Assembly: GCA_020426505.1 (NCBI GenBank)
Contig: JAGQPX010000029.1
Span: forward strand, 1 to 60,496
Reading direction: 5' to 3'
Length of the DNA: 60,496 bases
DNA from: Planctomycetaceae bacterium
GTDB taxonomy: Bacteria; Planctomycetota; Planctomycetia; Planctomycetales; Planctomycetaceae
The position numbers and the translations under genes are program-made. Under the pieces are notes generated by a model. The model saw only the letters and a list, made by a program, of their open reading frames with translations, ran no database searches and had not been told where the DNA came from. Shown piece after piece: positions 1-7,891 of this stretch (its first letter is position 1; each line of letters begins with the position of its first letter).

Positions 1-19
1 TAGTGATTCTACACAGAGC

Positions 20-92
20 GGCCTGATGGTGAAACGGATGATCACACCCGGCTTCTATCCGGGCGTTCCAGGTTCGAATCCTGGTCGGGCTA
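20..92 (+). tRNA. tRNA-Arg (anticodon TCT)
   Basis: The sequence folds as a full cloverleaf. The 7-bp acceptor stem is 20-26 with 85-91 (two G-U pairs). The D arm is about 29-45, and the anticodon stem is 47-51 with 59-63 around loop CTTCTAT. The T arm is 68-72 with 80-84 around TTCGAAT. The anticodon at 54-56 is TCT, which reads AGA arginine codons. The discriminator is A at 92 and CCA is not encoded. Confidence 0.93.
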
Positions 93-100
93 CTTGTTGT

Positions 101-266
101 CCCTCTCCCCTCGAGGGAGAGGGACAGATTCTGAAGCGTCAGCGAAGAATCAAGGTGAGGGGGAACGCGGATGAAGTGTTGCATGCCAACCCCAACGGCG
201 CTCCCCCTCACCCTGCCTTCGGCGCTCTGCTTGAAGGCTGTCCTTCTCCCTCAAGGGGAGAGGGTG
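101..266. repeat. Palindrome-rich intergenic element next to tRNA-Arg
   Basis: Nested inverted repeats. 101-109 (CCCTCTCCC) pairs perfectly with 115-123 across a 5-nt loop. 154-168 (GGTGAGGGGGAACGC) pairs with 198-212 with 14 of 15 bases complementary. A related CT-rich hairpin lies near 241-262. The GGTGAGGG/CCCTCACC signature resembles short dispersed palindromic elements common between genes in planctomycete and other genomes. No coding capacity is evident, and no T-run marks a terminator. Confidence 0.55.
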
Positions 267-296
267 AGTTCTCGGCCCCCTTGGTTCGACAGTTTC

Positions 297-1454
297 TTAC
301 TTCAAACCGTTGAACAGAATCTGCGTCCCATCCTTGCCGGCGACGACGATGTCTGTGTCTCCATCGCCATCGATGTCAGCCGTGCGAATCTGCAGACCGA
401 TGCCGACGTGACCGTCTTCGATGACATGCCGATCGTACCTGTCTTGATCGGCATTCCATGTGTAGTAACAGACAATCGGCGGCTCCGCCCCACCCGGGTC
501 CCCACCGTTGTGAGCACGCACGCGTTTGCCGGTGATCAACTCGTCTTTGCCGTCGCCATTCAGGTCAGCAAACTCAACCGCGTGCGGCTGCGAGAACGAG
601 TCATCGATGATCTGCTCCTCGAACTGCAGCTTGCCGTCCTCAGCAGTCCCGCGACCCCGCCACAATATCAAGCCGTAATCGTGTCCCTTGCCCCAGACGA
701 GGTCATTCACGCCATCGCTGTCGACGTCTCGCACATGCACGGGACAACTCGCGTGCTGTTCCCAGTCCGCATGAAACATCCACGGCTCTTCAAACGGATT
801 GCCTTCCGGTCGCTCATGCCAGCCGTTGCCGACCAGAATATCTTCCCGGCCATCATTGTTGATGTCGCCGAACCCCATTCCGTGCCCGTTGCCCTTCTCG
901 CCGATGAGATGCCGCACGAGCTCAGCTTCATCACCCGTCTTGAGAGTCCACACATAGAGCGGGTTGTCCTTGTTCCACGAGTCGCTGATCCACTCCGGCT
1001 TTCCATCGCCGTCGAAGTCATGCAGGAAGCTCGCCTCGTTCTGCGACAGTCCCGTGTCGACCAGTTCGTGCTCTTGCCACATCTGTCCCAACTTGAGACC
1101 GTCAGCACCCGGATTCTGATACCAGTGCACCTTCGTCGGAATGAACGTCCCCGCAATCACATCGACCCACCCGTCCTGATTGACGTCATACGCAAAGTCA
1201 CCATTGGACTCGGTGTACCCGTTCCAGTCATTGATCTGCCTGAGCGGCCGCGCGACCCACTCGCCATTGCGAAACCAGTTCCGCCCCGCAATGACGTCCA
1301 GCTTGCCGTCATTATCCACATCCGCGACGTCACACCCCTCGTTGGCATCAACCGTGAGCAATTTGAGAGTAAAGGGCAGTGGATGGTCGGCTTGAACTGA
1401 GGGTGCCACAATTATCGATGTGAGTACCAGAACAGCGGTCATGCGTAGAGACAT
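297..1454 (-). CDS. Secreted FG-GAP/VCBS-repeat protein
   Basis: The 385-residue protein starts MSLRMTAVLVL and has a signal peptide ending near VQA. The longer reading from 1544 would run through the toxin gene upstream, so the ATG at 1454 is preferred. At least seven calcium-loop repeats of the type D-x-D/N-x-D-G-x-x-D are seen, for example DVDNDGKLDVIAG, DINNDGREDILVG, DLNGDGKDELITG and DIDGDGDTDIVVAG. This is the hallmark of the FG-GAP/VCBS beta-propeller family. Such proteins are exported and act in binding or as structural propellers; no catalytic motif is visible. It lies 25 bp downstream of the toxin gene, and a functional link to it is doubtful. Confidence 0.88.
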   Translation of the reverse strand: MSLRMTAVLVLTSIIVAPSVQADHPLPFTLKLLTVDANEGCDVADVDNDGKLDVIAGRNWFRNGEWVARPLRQINDWNGYTESNGDFAYDVNQDGWVDVIAGTFIPTKVHWYQNPGADGLKLGQMWQEHELVDTGLSQNEASFLHDFDGDGKPEWISDSWNKDNPLYVWTLKTGDEAELVRHLIGEKGNGHGMGFGDINNDGREDILVGNGWHERPEGNPFEEPWMFHADWEQHASCPVHVRDVDSDGVNDLVWGKGHDYGLILWRGRGTAEDGKLQFEEQIIDDSFSQPHAVEFADLNGDGKDELITGKRVRAHNGGDPGGAEPPIVCYYTWNADQDRYDRHVIEDGHVGIGLQIRTADIDGDGDTDIVVAGKDGTQILFNGLK

Positions 1455-1479
1455 CTGTCGCGCCTGTTGATCTAAGGTT

Positions 1480-1791
1480 TCATGATGAGAGACGATCGAT
1501 CCAGAACCCGGGGTGTCGGCTTTCGTGCGCGACTGCCAGGACAATCACTTCGTCTTTGAGGATGCGATATGCCACAAAGTAGGGAAACCGACGCAATCGC
1601 CTCCGACGTACTTCCACATCAAGGGTGACGGTTTCCAGCAGCGGCTCCGATTCGGGTGATTCTTGAATCCTATCCAAAACCGTGTCCAGCTCAACTTGGA
1701 ATTTGACGCCAAGATCAGGATCTTTTTGATCGTACCATGCCACAGCCTCGTCTGCATCGAGAACGGCCTGTCGAAGGACGCGGAGTTTCAT
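1480..1791 (-). CDS. RelE/ParE-family toxin
   Basis: The 103-residue protein has the small ParE/RelE fold pattern. It has an N-terminal strand (MKLRVL), a helix with EAVAWYDQKDPDLG, a second helix (VELDTVLDRIQESP), then strands rich in Arg with RRFPYFVAYRI and VIVLAVAHESR near the end. The RRFPY.V.Y and AV.H..R elements are characteristic of ParE toxins, which act on gyrase or, in RelE relatives, on mRNA at the ribosome. The start ATG overlaps the upstream antitoxin stop by 4 bp (1788-1791), the usual arrangement of a co-translated toxin-antitoxin pair. The target cannot be told from sequence. Confidence 0.88.
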   Translation of the reverse strand: MKLRVLRQAVLDADEAVAWYDQKDPDLGVKFQVELDTVLDRIQESPESEPLLETVTLDVEVRRRRLRRFPYFVAYRILKDEVIVLAVAHESRHPGFWIDRLSS

Positions 1792-2045
1792 TTCGACTGT
1801 CCGCTCAATCGTTCCTCACGCAGGCGTCGCAGTTCTGTTTTGGCTTCATCGAGTTCAAGAAGTTCGGCTTGGCCCGACTCCACGTCATCGATGCGCGATT
1901 GCAACAGCTGTTCAAGCTCGATTCCGCTTTCATCGACCGGCGTCGAGACGTCATCCAGACTCCTCAACAGGGTCGATGCCAGTTCGGCACGTTCCGGTTC
2001 CGAAAGGGCGAGCACTTGGGTCTTGAGGTCAGTTGCCGTCGCCAT
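1788..2045 (-). CDS. Addiction-module antitoxin of the ParE partner family
   Basis: The 85-residue acidic protein starts MATATDLKTQVLALSEPERAELASTL. The LS..ER..LA..LL.SL motif is that of the short 'addiction module' antitoxins (Unstab_antitox family) that partner ParE-like toxins. The C-terminal half is highly charged and helical (ELDEAKTELRRLREE), as expected for a toxin-wrapping tail. An upstream reading to 2114 exists, but the ATG at 2045 matches the family N-terminus. It precedes the toxin gene and overlaps it by 4 bp. Autorepression of the pair is usual for such systems; no operator was identified here. Confidence 0.85.
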   Translation of the reverse strand: MATATDLKTQVLALSEPERAELASTLLRSLDDVSTPVDESGIELEQLLQSRIDDVESGQAELLELDEAKTELRRLREERLSGQSK

Positions 2046-2132
2046 GTGATGGGCCTTGGGATCAAACAAGAGTGAGTGTCCGCCGTGAGAGTTGATCGCT
2101 TCATTGTATGCCATTCTGAGGCAATCGCCAGC

Positions 2133-2528
2133 TCAATCGAATCCCATGACGAGTGCCGAGCCGATCACGCCGGTGGACATGATTAGCGTGAACAGGGTTC
2201 CGAGTATGAAGAGAACAACCCTCAGTTTCTCATGACTGCGCAGTCCGAGCCACGCAGCGTACGTTTCGATGATCGGTCCAGCGAAGTAACACAGGTTGGC
2301 GATGATGCCACCCATGACGCATTGAGGAACCACAAGCGACAACACCCGAGCGTCTCGTGACATTGCGATAAACGTCGTCAGCAGTAAGCACCAGACAACG
2401 CAGATGCCAACGTAAATCAATCGCAGCTTCTCCCAACTCAGGAAGACGGGCCGCGCGATCTCAGGGAGCGGTTTCTCAATCGGTTCTGATCGGTCCACTT
2501 CGTTACCTTCGTTTGCTTCTGTCAGCAT
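2133..2528 (-). CDS. Small multi-pass membrane protein, function unknown
   Basis: The 131-residue protein has an acidic N-terminus (MLTEANEGNEVD). Three hydrophobic spans follow: LRLIYVGICVVWCLLLTTFIAM, then the VVPQCVMGGIIANLCYFAGPI stretch, then a C-terminal one around LFILGTLFTLIMSTGVIG. The reading frame stays open to 2660, but the extra part is low in coding character. The ATG at 2528 has a GGGTG element just upstream and is preferred. No recognised domain or catalytic motif is visible. It is likely an inner-membrane protein. It sits between the toxin-antitoxin pair and a possible nuclease-fold protein on the same strand. Confidence 0.62.
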   Translation of the reverse strand: MLTEANEGNEVDRSEPIEKPLPEIARPVFLSWEKLRLIYVGICVVWCLLLTTFIAMSRDARVLSLVVPQCVMGGIIANLCYFAGPIIETYAAWLGLRSHEKLRVVLFILGTLFTLIMSTGVIGSALVMGFD

Positions 2529-2685
2529 ATCACCCAGCACTATGCAAACGTCCTGATGGGAACCGGGGAGCCGAGCCAAGCTAGCTGAGTTGCAACGCGA
2601 CATGGCGACTCGCAATTGACTTGCAATATCGCATGAGTTGAAGGTGACACATATCGGCACTCAGCCGTCCTGACAGGGTTCTCAC

Positions 2686-3294
2686 CTAGCTTGTTGAATA
2701 ACTTTGGTAGGGGCCAAAGAGCCAATACGCAACTGTAACTTCGATGTCGAATGCTTTGCCAGCAGGGATTGTTCCTTCGGCGATCATTGGTTGATCGGGC
2801 AGTCTCGCCCGAACTGCAGATTGTGCATCTTGGAGTTGAATGCCAGACCTCGCATAACGTGAGACGCTTGAGAAGTATTTGACAGCATCCCGGAATTGGT
2901 CTCTCGGTGGTGCATGTGGATGTGTCGCTAACAAGAGCGCGAACATTTCATTGCCTGGTGTGGGGATTGTTTTGAGCTTCTCTACATCCCTGAGTACCCA
3001 AGTGGGATAATCGTGTGGTTTGCCGTGCTTGAGTATGTCGAACGTGTAATACGCCTTGGCCTCCAATAGAACAAGCGGGTCGGCATTCTTGATCACCGCT
3101 AAATCAACACGGCGCCACTCTCGACATACCTGAATCGCGTCTCTCTCTCCGAAGGCAGCATGTAGCGCAAAAGCCAACTTGTCCCGTACCGCATGCTCCA
3201 CTTTCTGCGTCAAGGCGAGATAAGCCAATTCGTCAGGTTGGAACAGTGAATCGAGTTCGTCAAGTTTTTCCTTGATGCGTTGCTTCCAGACCAT
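2686..3294 (-). CDS. Uncharacterised protein with a PD-(D/E)XK-like signature
   Basis: The 202-residue protein was not recognised. It has an N-terminal helical part (KEKLDELDSLFQPDELAYLALTQ). Residues 60-80 then read WRRVDLAVIK followed by LVLLEAKAYY. Asp64 in a strand followed by Glu78-x-Lys80 matches the PD-(D/E)XK active-site pattern of restriction-endonuclease-fold proteins (D, then E-x-K, about 14 residues apart). Earlier acidic residues such as Glu50 could complete the site. No specificity domain is seen. It could be a standalone nuclease-fold protein of a defence or repair role, or an inactive relative. The fold call is an inference from one motif. Confidence 0.6.
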   Translation of the reverse strand: MVWKQRIKEKLDELDSLFQPDELAYLALTQKVEHAVRDKLAFALHAAFGERDAIQVCREWRRVDLAVIKNADPLVLLEAKAYYTFDILKHGKPHDYPTWVLRDVEKLKTIPTPGNEMFALLLATHPHAPPRDQFRDAVKYFSSVSRYARSGIQLQDAQSAVRARLPDQPMIAEGTIPAGKAFDIEVTVAYWLFGPYQSYSTS

Positions 3295-3366
3295 TGCCGA
3301 ACTTCCAATCTTAGAATCAACAGAAACGTCGATCTGATGTCATTGCCGTCAACGCAGTCGTGTTCA

Positions 3367-4776
3367 TCACATTAACTCCCGAATCGGCTCTCCCCCATCC
3401 AGCACATACTGCGGACGTCCTTGGGGGTCGGTGAGGGTCAGGCGGCGGGGGTTGAGGCCGAGGGTTTGGTAGAGGGTGCAAAAGACATCTTTGTAGGTGA
3501 TGGGACGCGAGACGACATTGCTGGCGGTGCGGTCGGTTTCGCCGAGGACGAGGCCCGTGTTGAGGCCGCCGCCGGTGAGCAGGGCCGGGCCGACGCGGGG
3601 CCAGTGGTCGCGGCCGGCGTTGGCGTTGATTTTGGGGGTGCGGCCGAACTCGCCCCAGACGACGATCGTCACATCGTCGAGCAGGCCACGCTGTTCGAGG
3701 TCGGTGACGAGGGCGTGCAGGCCGTGATCGACGATGGGGATCAACTGCCGCATGCGGGGGAATGTATTGCGGTGCATGTCGAAGTCGCTGATGGAGACGC
3801 TGACCACTCGCACGCCCGCTTCGATCAGTCGCCGGGCGAGGAGGAATTTTTGTGTTGAGCGTGGGCCTTCGGACGTGTAGTGGATCAACGGTTCATTGAG
3901 TGGCGGAGCGGTGTAACGGGCGACGGTGCGTGGGTCTTCGCGGCTGAGATCGAGGGCGTCTGCAAGTCGACCGGAGGTGAGGATGCCGGTCGCCTGCTGT
4001 TGAAACTGGTCCATCGCCTCCATCATGCCGCTGGAGTCGACCTCACGGCGAATGCGATCCAGCCCGCCAAGCAACTGCTGTCGATTGTCGAGCCGGTCGA
4101 CGGAGAGACTTTCGTTGAGATTGAGGCTGAGCTGATGTCCGCCGCCGAGCCGTTTGAGTTCGCCCATCATGCCCGGTTCGAGTTCGCGAGGAAACATCGC
4201 ACTCAGATCGGGACGGAACGGCTGATACGACGGGCCGAGGAACCCCGGTCGGGCACTGTTGCGGACCAGCGGTCGCCCTTGCATCAGGTCGACGAACGTC
4301 GGCGACGGGTCATCAGGACGGCCTTCGAGTTTGGCAAGCACACACCCCATCGCCGGATGCCCGCCCAGCGATTGCAACTCCTTCTCCCGATGCCCCGACT
4401 GACACTGAAACGCATGATGTCGACCATCGGAGCCAACGAGCGAACGGATGACGGCGAACTTGTGAGCAATCGACGCCACGCGCGGCATCAACTCACCAAA
4501 GTGAACACCCGGCAGCGAGGTCGCAATGGGCACCGTCTCGCCCCGCACCTCGACCGGAGCGAACGGTTTCGGATCAATCATATCCATCTGCGGCGGCCCG
4601 CCATCCAGATGAATGTTGATGATCGACCTCCGAGTCGGCTGCGCCCCCGCTGATGCCTCAGCCCGCAACACGTCGCTCAGCGAAAGCCCCCCGATGCCCA
4701 GCGATCCAATCGTGAGAAACGCGCGCCGGTTGATGCCATCACAGTGACGGTACGATCGGCCGGTGAGAGTGAGCAT
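3367..4776 (-). CDS. DUF1501 protein with Tat signal
   Basis: The 469-residue protein begins MLTLTGRSYRHCDGINRRAFL. This matches the usual start of planctomycete DUF1501 proteins, so the ATG at 4776 is chosen over the one 33 bases upstream. RRAFLTIGSLGIGG is a twin-arginine type signal. Typical family blocks follow: IHLDGGPPQMDMIDPKP, FAVIRSLVG, VVWGEFGRTPKI and GRDHWPRV. DUF1501 belongs to the alkaline-phosphatase/sulfatase-like superfamily; its biochemical role is unsettled. Family members often sit beside PSD1 cytochrome proteins, but no such partner is adjacent here. It is likely exported to the periplasm. Confidence 0.92.
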   Translation of the reverse strand: MLTLTGRSYRHCDGINRRAFLTIGSLGIGGLSLSDVLRAEASAGAQPTRRSIINIHLDGGPPQMDMIDPKPFAPVEVRGETVPIATSLPGVHFGELMPRVASIAHKFAVIRSLVGSDGRHHAFQCQSGHREKELQSLGGHPAMGCVLAKLEGRPDDPSPTFVDLMQGRPLVRNSARPGFLGPSYQPFRPDLSAMFPRELEPGMMGELKRLGGGHQLSLNLNESLSVDRLDNRQQLLGGLDRIRREVDSSGMMEAMDQFQQQATGILTSGRLADALDLSREDPRTVARYTAPPLNEPLIHYTSEGPRSTQKFLLARRLIEAGVRVVSVSISDFDMHRNTFPRMRQLIPIVDHGLHALVTDLEQRGLLDDVTIVVWGEFGRTPKINANAGRDHWPRVGPALLTGGGLNTGLVLGETDRTASNVVSRPITYKDVFCTLYQTLGLNPRRLTLTDPQGRPQYVLDGGEPIRELM

Positions 4777-4866
4777 GAGAGCCTCGCAAGCAGGCATTGC
4801 GGACGACACGATGATAACATGTCAGCCTCACGCCACGAAACCTGAGCTGGAAACTGATCGTTCGAC

Positions 4867-5280
4867 ATGTCCGCTGTTTATCTGCATAACGTGACAGTTG
4901 CCCCGGAGGACATTGACGGGCAGGGGCATGTCAATAATGTGGTGTATGTTCGCTGGATTCAGGATGCGGGGGTTGCTCACTCGTCCGCGAACGGCTGGAC
5001 CCCCGCACGCTACCAACAGGCAGGCATCGGCTGGGTCGCCCGGTCGCATCACATCGACTATCTCAAGCCGGCCTTCGAGGGAGAAGAGATCGTTATACGG
5101 ACGTGGGTGTCCGAATTCAAACGGGTCTCATCAATCCGCCGCTACCGCATCCTGCGCGCATCCGACGAGACCGAGCTGGCCGTCGCCGAAACAAACTGGG
5201 CCTTCGTCAATCTGGAAACCCGAGCCCCCGCCCGCATTCCGCCTGAAGTCCGCGAGTGCTTCGAGGTGTGGACAGAGTAG
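4867..5280 (+). CDS. Hotdog-fold acyl-CoA thioesterase (YbgC/4HBT family)
   Basis: The 137-residue protein is the usual length for single-hotdog thioesterases. The active-site segment reads EDIDGQGHVNNVVYVRWIQDA (residues 14 onward). It carries the Asp-x-x-Gly-His-x-Asn-Asn pattern of the 4-hydroxybenzoyl-CoA thioesterase group. Further family elements are VARSHHIDYLKPAFEGEEIVIRTWV and the C-terminal strand AETNWAFVNLETRAPARIP. It should hydrolyse acyl-CoA thioesters in the cytoplasm; chain length and substrate cannot be read from sequence. The gene is divergent from the DUF1501 gene and stands alone. A perfect hairpin at 5282-5300 lies directly after its stop. Confidence 0.9.
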   Translation: MSAVYLHNVTVAPEDIDGQGHVNNVVYVRWIQDAGVAHSSANGWTPARYQQAGIGWVARSHHIDYLKPAFEGEEIVIRTWVSEFKRVSSIRRYRILRASDETELAVAETNWAFVNLETRAPARIPPEVRECFEVWTE

Positions 5281-5281
5281 C

Positions 5282-5375
5282 CATCACGCTCCGCGTGATG
5301 CGCGGATTGAGTGTCAACGTCCAACACGTCGGCACACGTGCAAGCGACACTGTCATCACGACGGAGCGTGATGAC
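5282..5375. repeat. Pair of perfect hairpins in inverted arrangement
   Basis: Hairpin 1 pairs CATCACGC (5282-5289) with 5293-5300. Hairpin 2 pairs GTCATCACG (5352-5360) with 5367-5375. In addition CATCACGCTCCG (5282-5293) is exactly complementary to 5362-5373, so the outer parts can also pair. The unit follows the thioesterase stop and could help end its transcript, but there is no T-run. It looks like a small mobile or REP-like palindromic unit. Confidence 0.5.
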
Positions 5376-5421
5376 TACAATTGCTGTGTCCGATTCCCGG
5401 ACGTTCCCTGCCAACAATCTT

Positions 5422-5455
5422 GGCCACCCGCGGGTGGCCCAGCCGGAATCGGCTG
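5422..5455. repeat. Adjacent palindromes in the thioesterase/LEPR-XLL gap
   Basis: GGCCACCCGCGGGTGGCC (5422-5439) is a perfect 18-bp palindrome. It is followed at once by CAGCCG-GAAT-CGGCTG (5440-5455), a perfect 6-bp stem with a 4-nt loop. No gene is convincingly encoded. The structure resembles the short dispersed palindromes seen elsewhere in the window. Confidence 0.5.
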
Positions 5456-5499
5456 GGGGCCAACGGCCCAAGATGACTCACATTCGGCTCCCGAGATGT

Positions 5500-5742
5500 T
5501 CAAGAGCCTGGATCGCCGAGTGTGAATCGTCCTGTCGCTCCGCGACCCAACCGTCGTAAACTCCGGTCGGGCCACCCTGCGCAAGCGCTGCCGAGGGAGA
5601 CGCAGATGCCTTCGAGGTCGAGGGCCACGAGCAGGGCGTCGCCGTCGAGGCCGGGGCAGCCGATGCTCCTGCGAGATGTTGATCCGCATGTCCCCGAAGC
5701 CCGTGGTTCCGGCAAATTGAAGCACCGATTCACGGTTCTCAC
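5500..5742 (-). pseudogene. Decayed C-terminal remnant of a cysteine desulfurase (NifS/IscS type)
   Basis: The minus-strand frame at 5575-5658 reads [20 protein letters not shown] and then GSACAG. This is nearly identical in pattern to the conserved C-terminal region of class V aminotransferase cysteine desulfurases (FPGv-GeALL-ALDLEGi-vS-GSACAS), including the loop cysteine (codon near 5581-5583). The segment just upstream fits better in another frame (MRINIS at about 5671-5688), which implies a frameshift. Downstream of SACAG the similarity disintegrates. No pyridoxal-phosphate lysine region or N-terminal domain exists nearby. I read it as a leftover of a deleted gene, not a functional protein. 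Confidence 0.62.
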
Positions 5743-5770
5743 TCAGCCTGCGTTCTCTGACGTGAGGATC

Positions 5771-7669
5771 CTACGGACCCGAAGGGAGGTCGCCGATCCT
5801 TTCGATGCGGATGGCGTCGGCCGTTACGTAGCCGTTGGCAGCGTTCGAGAGCTTGACGACCAACGTATCGCCGGTCACGTTGACGGTGATCAGTTCTTCC
5901 CAGTCGATGCCCGCGTCCAGGAAGTCGTCTGGGGAAAGTTGCTGATTGACGTCGATCGTTCCCACCAGCGTGCTGCCGTCGAAGACGGTAAACGGTGCAT
6001 CCGTCGCGCGGCTGGCATGTGACGTCCAGGTCGCAGCGACGCGGTATTGCCCGGGGACAAGATCGCTGAACGTCCATCGGGCCACTTTGGTGCCACCGAA
6101 CGTCGACGCATTGCGATTCGTGTCGTTGACTCCGGCGTTGCCGGTCCCCCAGGTTCCGCTTTCGATGGTGAACCCGGGATCACTGTCATCAATCACCTGA
6201 ATCAGAGAAGGGGAAGGTGTGTCGCCCACGCGTTCGATACGAATGCTGTCGGCCATCACGTATCCGTTGGCGACGTTCGTGAGTTTGACGAACAGTCTGT
6301 CGCTGGTGATGGTGACCAGCCCTCCCAGGTCCCGCCACTGGACGCCCGAATCCGGCAGCCCCAATTGAAGGCCGGTTGGAGCAGCGCTGCTGGTTGGCGA
6401 TTGTTGTTGATTGACATCAACGGTTGTCAACACGGTGCTGCCGTCGATAATCGTGTACGGCGCGTCGGTCGCTCGGCCGGGTGCCGGCTTCCAGGTTGCG
6501 GAGATGCGGTACTGGCCCGGCGTGAGGTCGGTAAATGCCCAACGCGCCACCTTGGTACCGCCGAAGATTGATGCATTCCGATTGTCGCCTCCCTCTCCCG
6601 CATTACCGGTCCCCCACGATCCTTTCTCGATCGCAAACCCCGCATCGCCATCGTCGATGATCAAAACGTCGTTGACGTCGGTGACGTTGACGGCGAAGGT
6701 TTGCGTGCCGGTGAGCAGGCCGGCATCGGTGACGGTGACCTCGACGTCGTAGACGTTGTCTGCGTTCGCATCGGCGGGAGCCTCGAAGTCGGGGGCGACG
6801 TTGAACCGCAACACGCCCGTGTCGGCGTCGATCGAGAACAACGCCTGATCTGCGCCGCCGGTCACGCTGTAGGTCAGTCCGCCGCCGTTCTCCGTCTCGC
6901 CGTCCGGGTCGGTCGCATTGACATCGATCACGGTCGTCTGGTTCTCCGCGCCATCGACGTGCAGCCCGCCGAGTGTCACGTGCACTTCGTCAATCGCCCA
7001 CGATTCGTTGACGCCCCCCTGGTATCCTGCGCCATTGGCAAACCACTCGACCGTCAGAGTGTCCGCCGTGTGCGGAATCGCATCGAAGATCGGGTCCAGG
7101 CCCATCGCATACAGAGCGTCTCTGGAGGTGCTGGGGCCGAAGACGCTTGTGAGTGGGCGTGGGGTGAGTAGCACTCCAGCAGGGGGCACATAGGTCTGGT
7201 CCGCCTCGTTCCCGTCGATGTTGTCGAACGCTTCGCTGAAGATTGTGACTCCGTCAATCGTCACGTTGAAGAAGTCGGGGCTCGCGCCGCCGGTCGCTCC
7301 GTCCCAGGAGTTGATGATCGCCAAGAGAAAATCGAGACTCACACTGTCGTGCTCCGGCAGATCGGTCAGCGTCAACACGGTTGCCGCACTGGGGAACGAT
7401 GTGTTGTGCAGGAAGTCACCCGTATTGAAGCCTTGCGAGTCCTCAATGACTCCCGGTCCGGTCATCTCCGCCGGAATGCCCGATTCAAAATCGGTGCTGA
7501 ACACGACCCCGTTGGTGATGCTGGGCGCGGCTGACAGCAGTGTTCGGACTTCCAGGACTTCCGCTATCGAAGGTCGTGTCAGTGAGCCACTTCGCGACCG
7601 AGGACGAGGAGCCTTTTTTTGAAATCGTCGCCCCCGAAACAAATCGTCAAGCCAATGAGTCAGAGACAT
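5771..7669 (-). CDS. LEPR-XLL exported protein with cadherin-like and two golvesin-type domains
   Basis: The 632-residue protein starts MSLTHWLDDLFRGRRFQKK. At residues 39-47 it has LEVRTLLSA, a variant of the LEPR-XLL motif that marks a planctomycete export or surface class. Residues about 55-235 are a beta-rich module of unknown type. About 240-335 is cadherin-like (DPDGETENGGGLTYSVTGG, IDADTGVLRF, VEVTVTDAG). Two homologous modules then follow (about 337-485 and 492-628), each with GSWGTGNAG or GTWGTGNAG, GGTKVARW, PGQYR, RATDAP and ANGYV-ADxIRIER. That pattern is the golvesin/xanthan-lyase-associated C-terminal domain, probably carbohydrate-binding. There is no visible enzyme. A role in the surface matrix or adhesion is an inference. 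Confidence 0.85.
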   Translation of the reverse strand: MSLTHWLDDLFRGRRFQKKAPRPRSRSGSLTRPSIAEVLEVRTLLSAAPSITNGVVFSTDFESGIPAEMTGPGVIEDSQGFNTGDFLHNTSFPSAATVLTLTDLPEHDSVSLDFLLAIINSWDGATGGASPDFFNVTIDGVTIFSEAFDNIDGNEADQTYVPPAGVLLTPRPLTSVFGPSTSRDALYAMGLDPIFDAIPHTADTLTVEWFANGAGYQGGVNESWAIDEVHVTLGGLHVDGAENQTTVIDVNATDPDGETENGGGLTYSVTGGADQALFSIDADTGVLRFNVAPDFEAPADANADNVYDVEVTVTDAGLLTGTQTFAVNVTDVNDVLIIDDGDAGFAIEKGSWGTGNAGEGGDNRNASIFGGTKVARWAFTDLTPGQYRISATWKPAPGRATDAPYTIIDGSTVLTTVDVNQQQSPTSSAAPTGLQLGLPDSGVQWRDLGGLVTITSDRLFVKLTNVANGYVMADSIRIERVGDTPSPSLIQVIDDSDPGFTIESGTWGTGNAGVNDTNRNASTFGGTKVARWTFSDLVPGQYRVAATWTSHASRATDAPFTVFDGSTLVGTIDVNQQLSPDDFLDAGIDWEELITVNVTGDTLVVKLSNAANGYVTADAIRIERIGDLPSGP

Positions 7670-7891
7670 TCGATGAGCCCCTAATGGTTAACCATGGTTA
7701 TGTGGCGCAATCCGAATTCAGTGCTGTGGAGTTGCACGGAAGACTATCCGGTTTCGATGGCCCGTTCAACTGAGAAGCGCAAGGTCCCATCCGCCGAAAT
7801 TCGACGGGGCTGGGCAGGGCGGGCGGATGCTTCATGCCCTGCGATACAAATGTCTCCAAGGTCGCATGAGGTTTCCTCGTGCTGTGTTGTG

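Noticed and set aside
171..1400. Long plus-strand open frame (409 codons)
   Set aside because: It lies antisense to the FG-GAP/VCBS protein, whose repeats and signal peptide are clear. The plus-strand translation has no recognisable domain.
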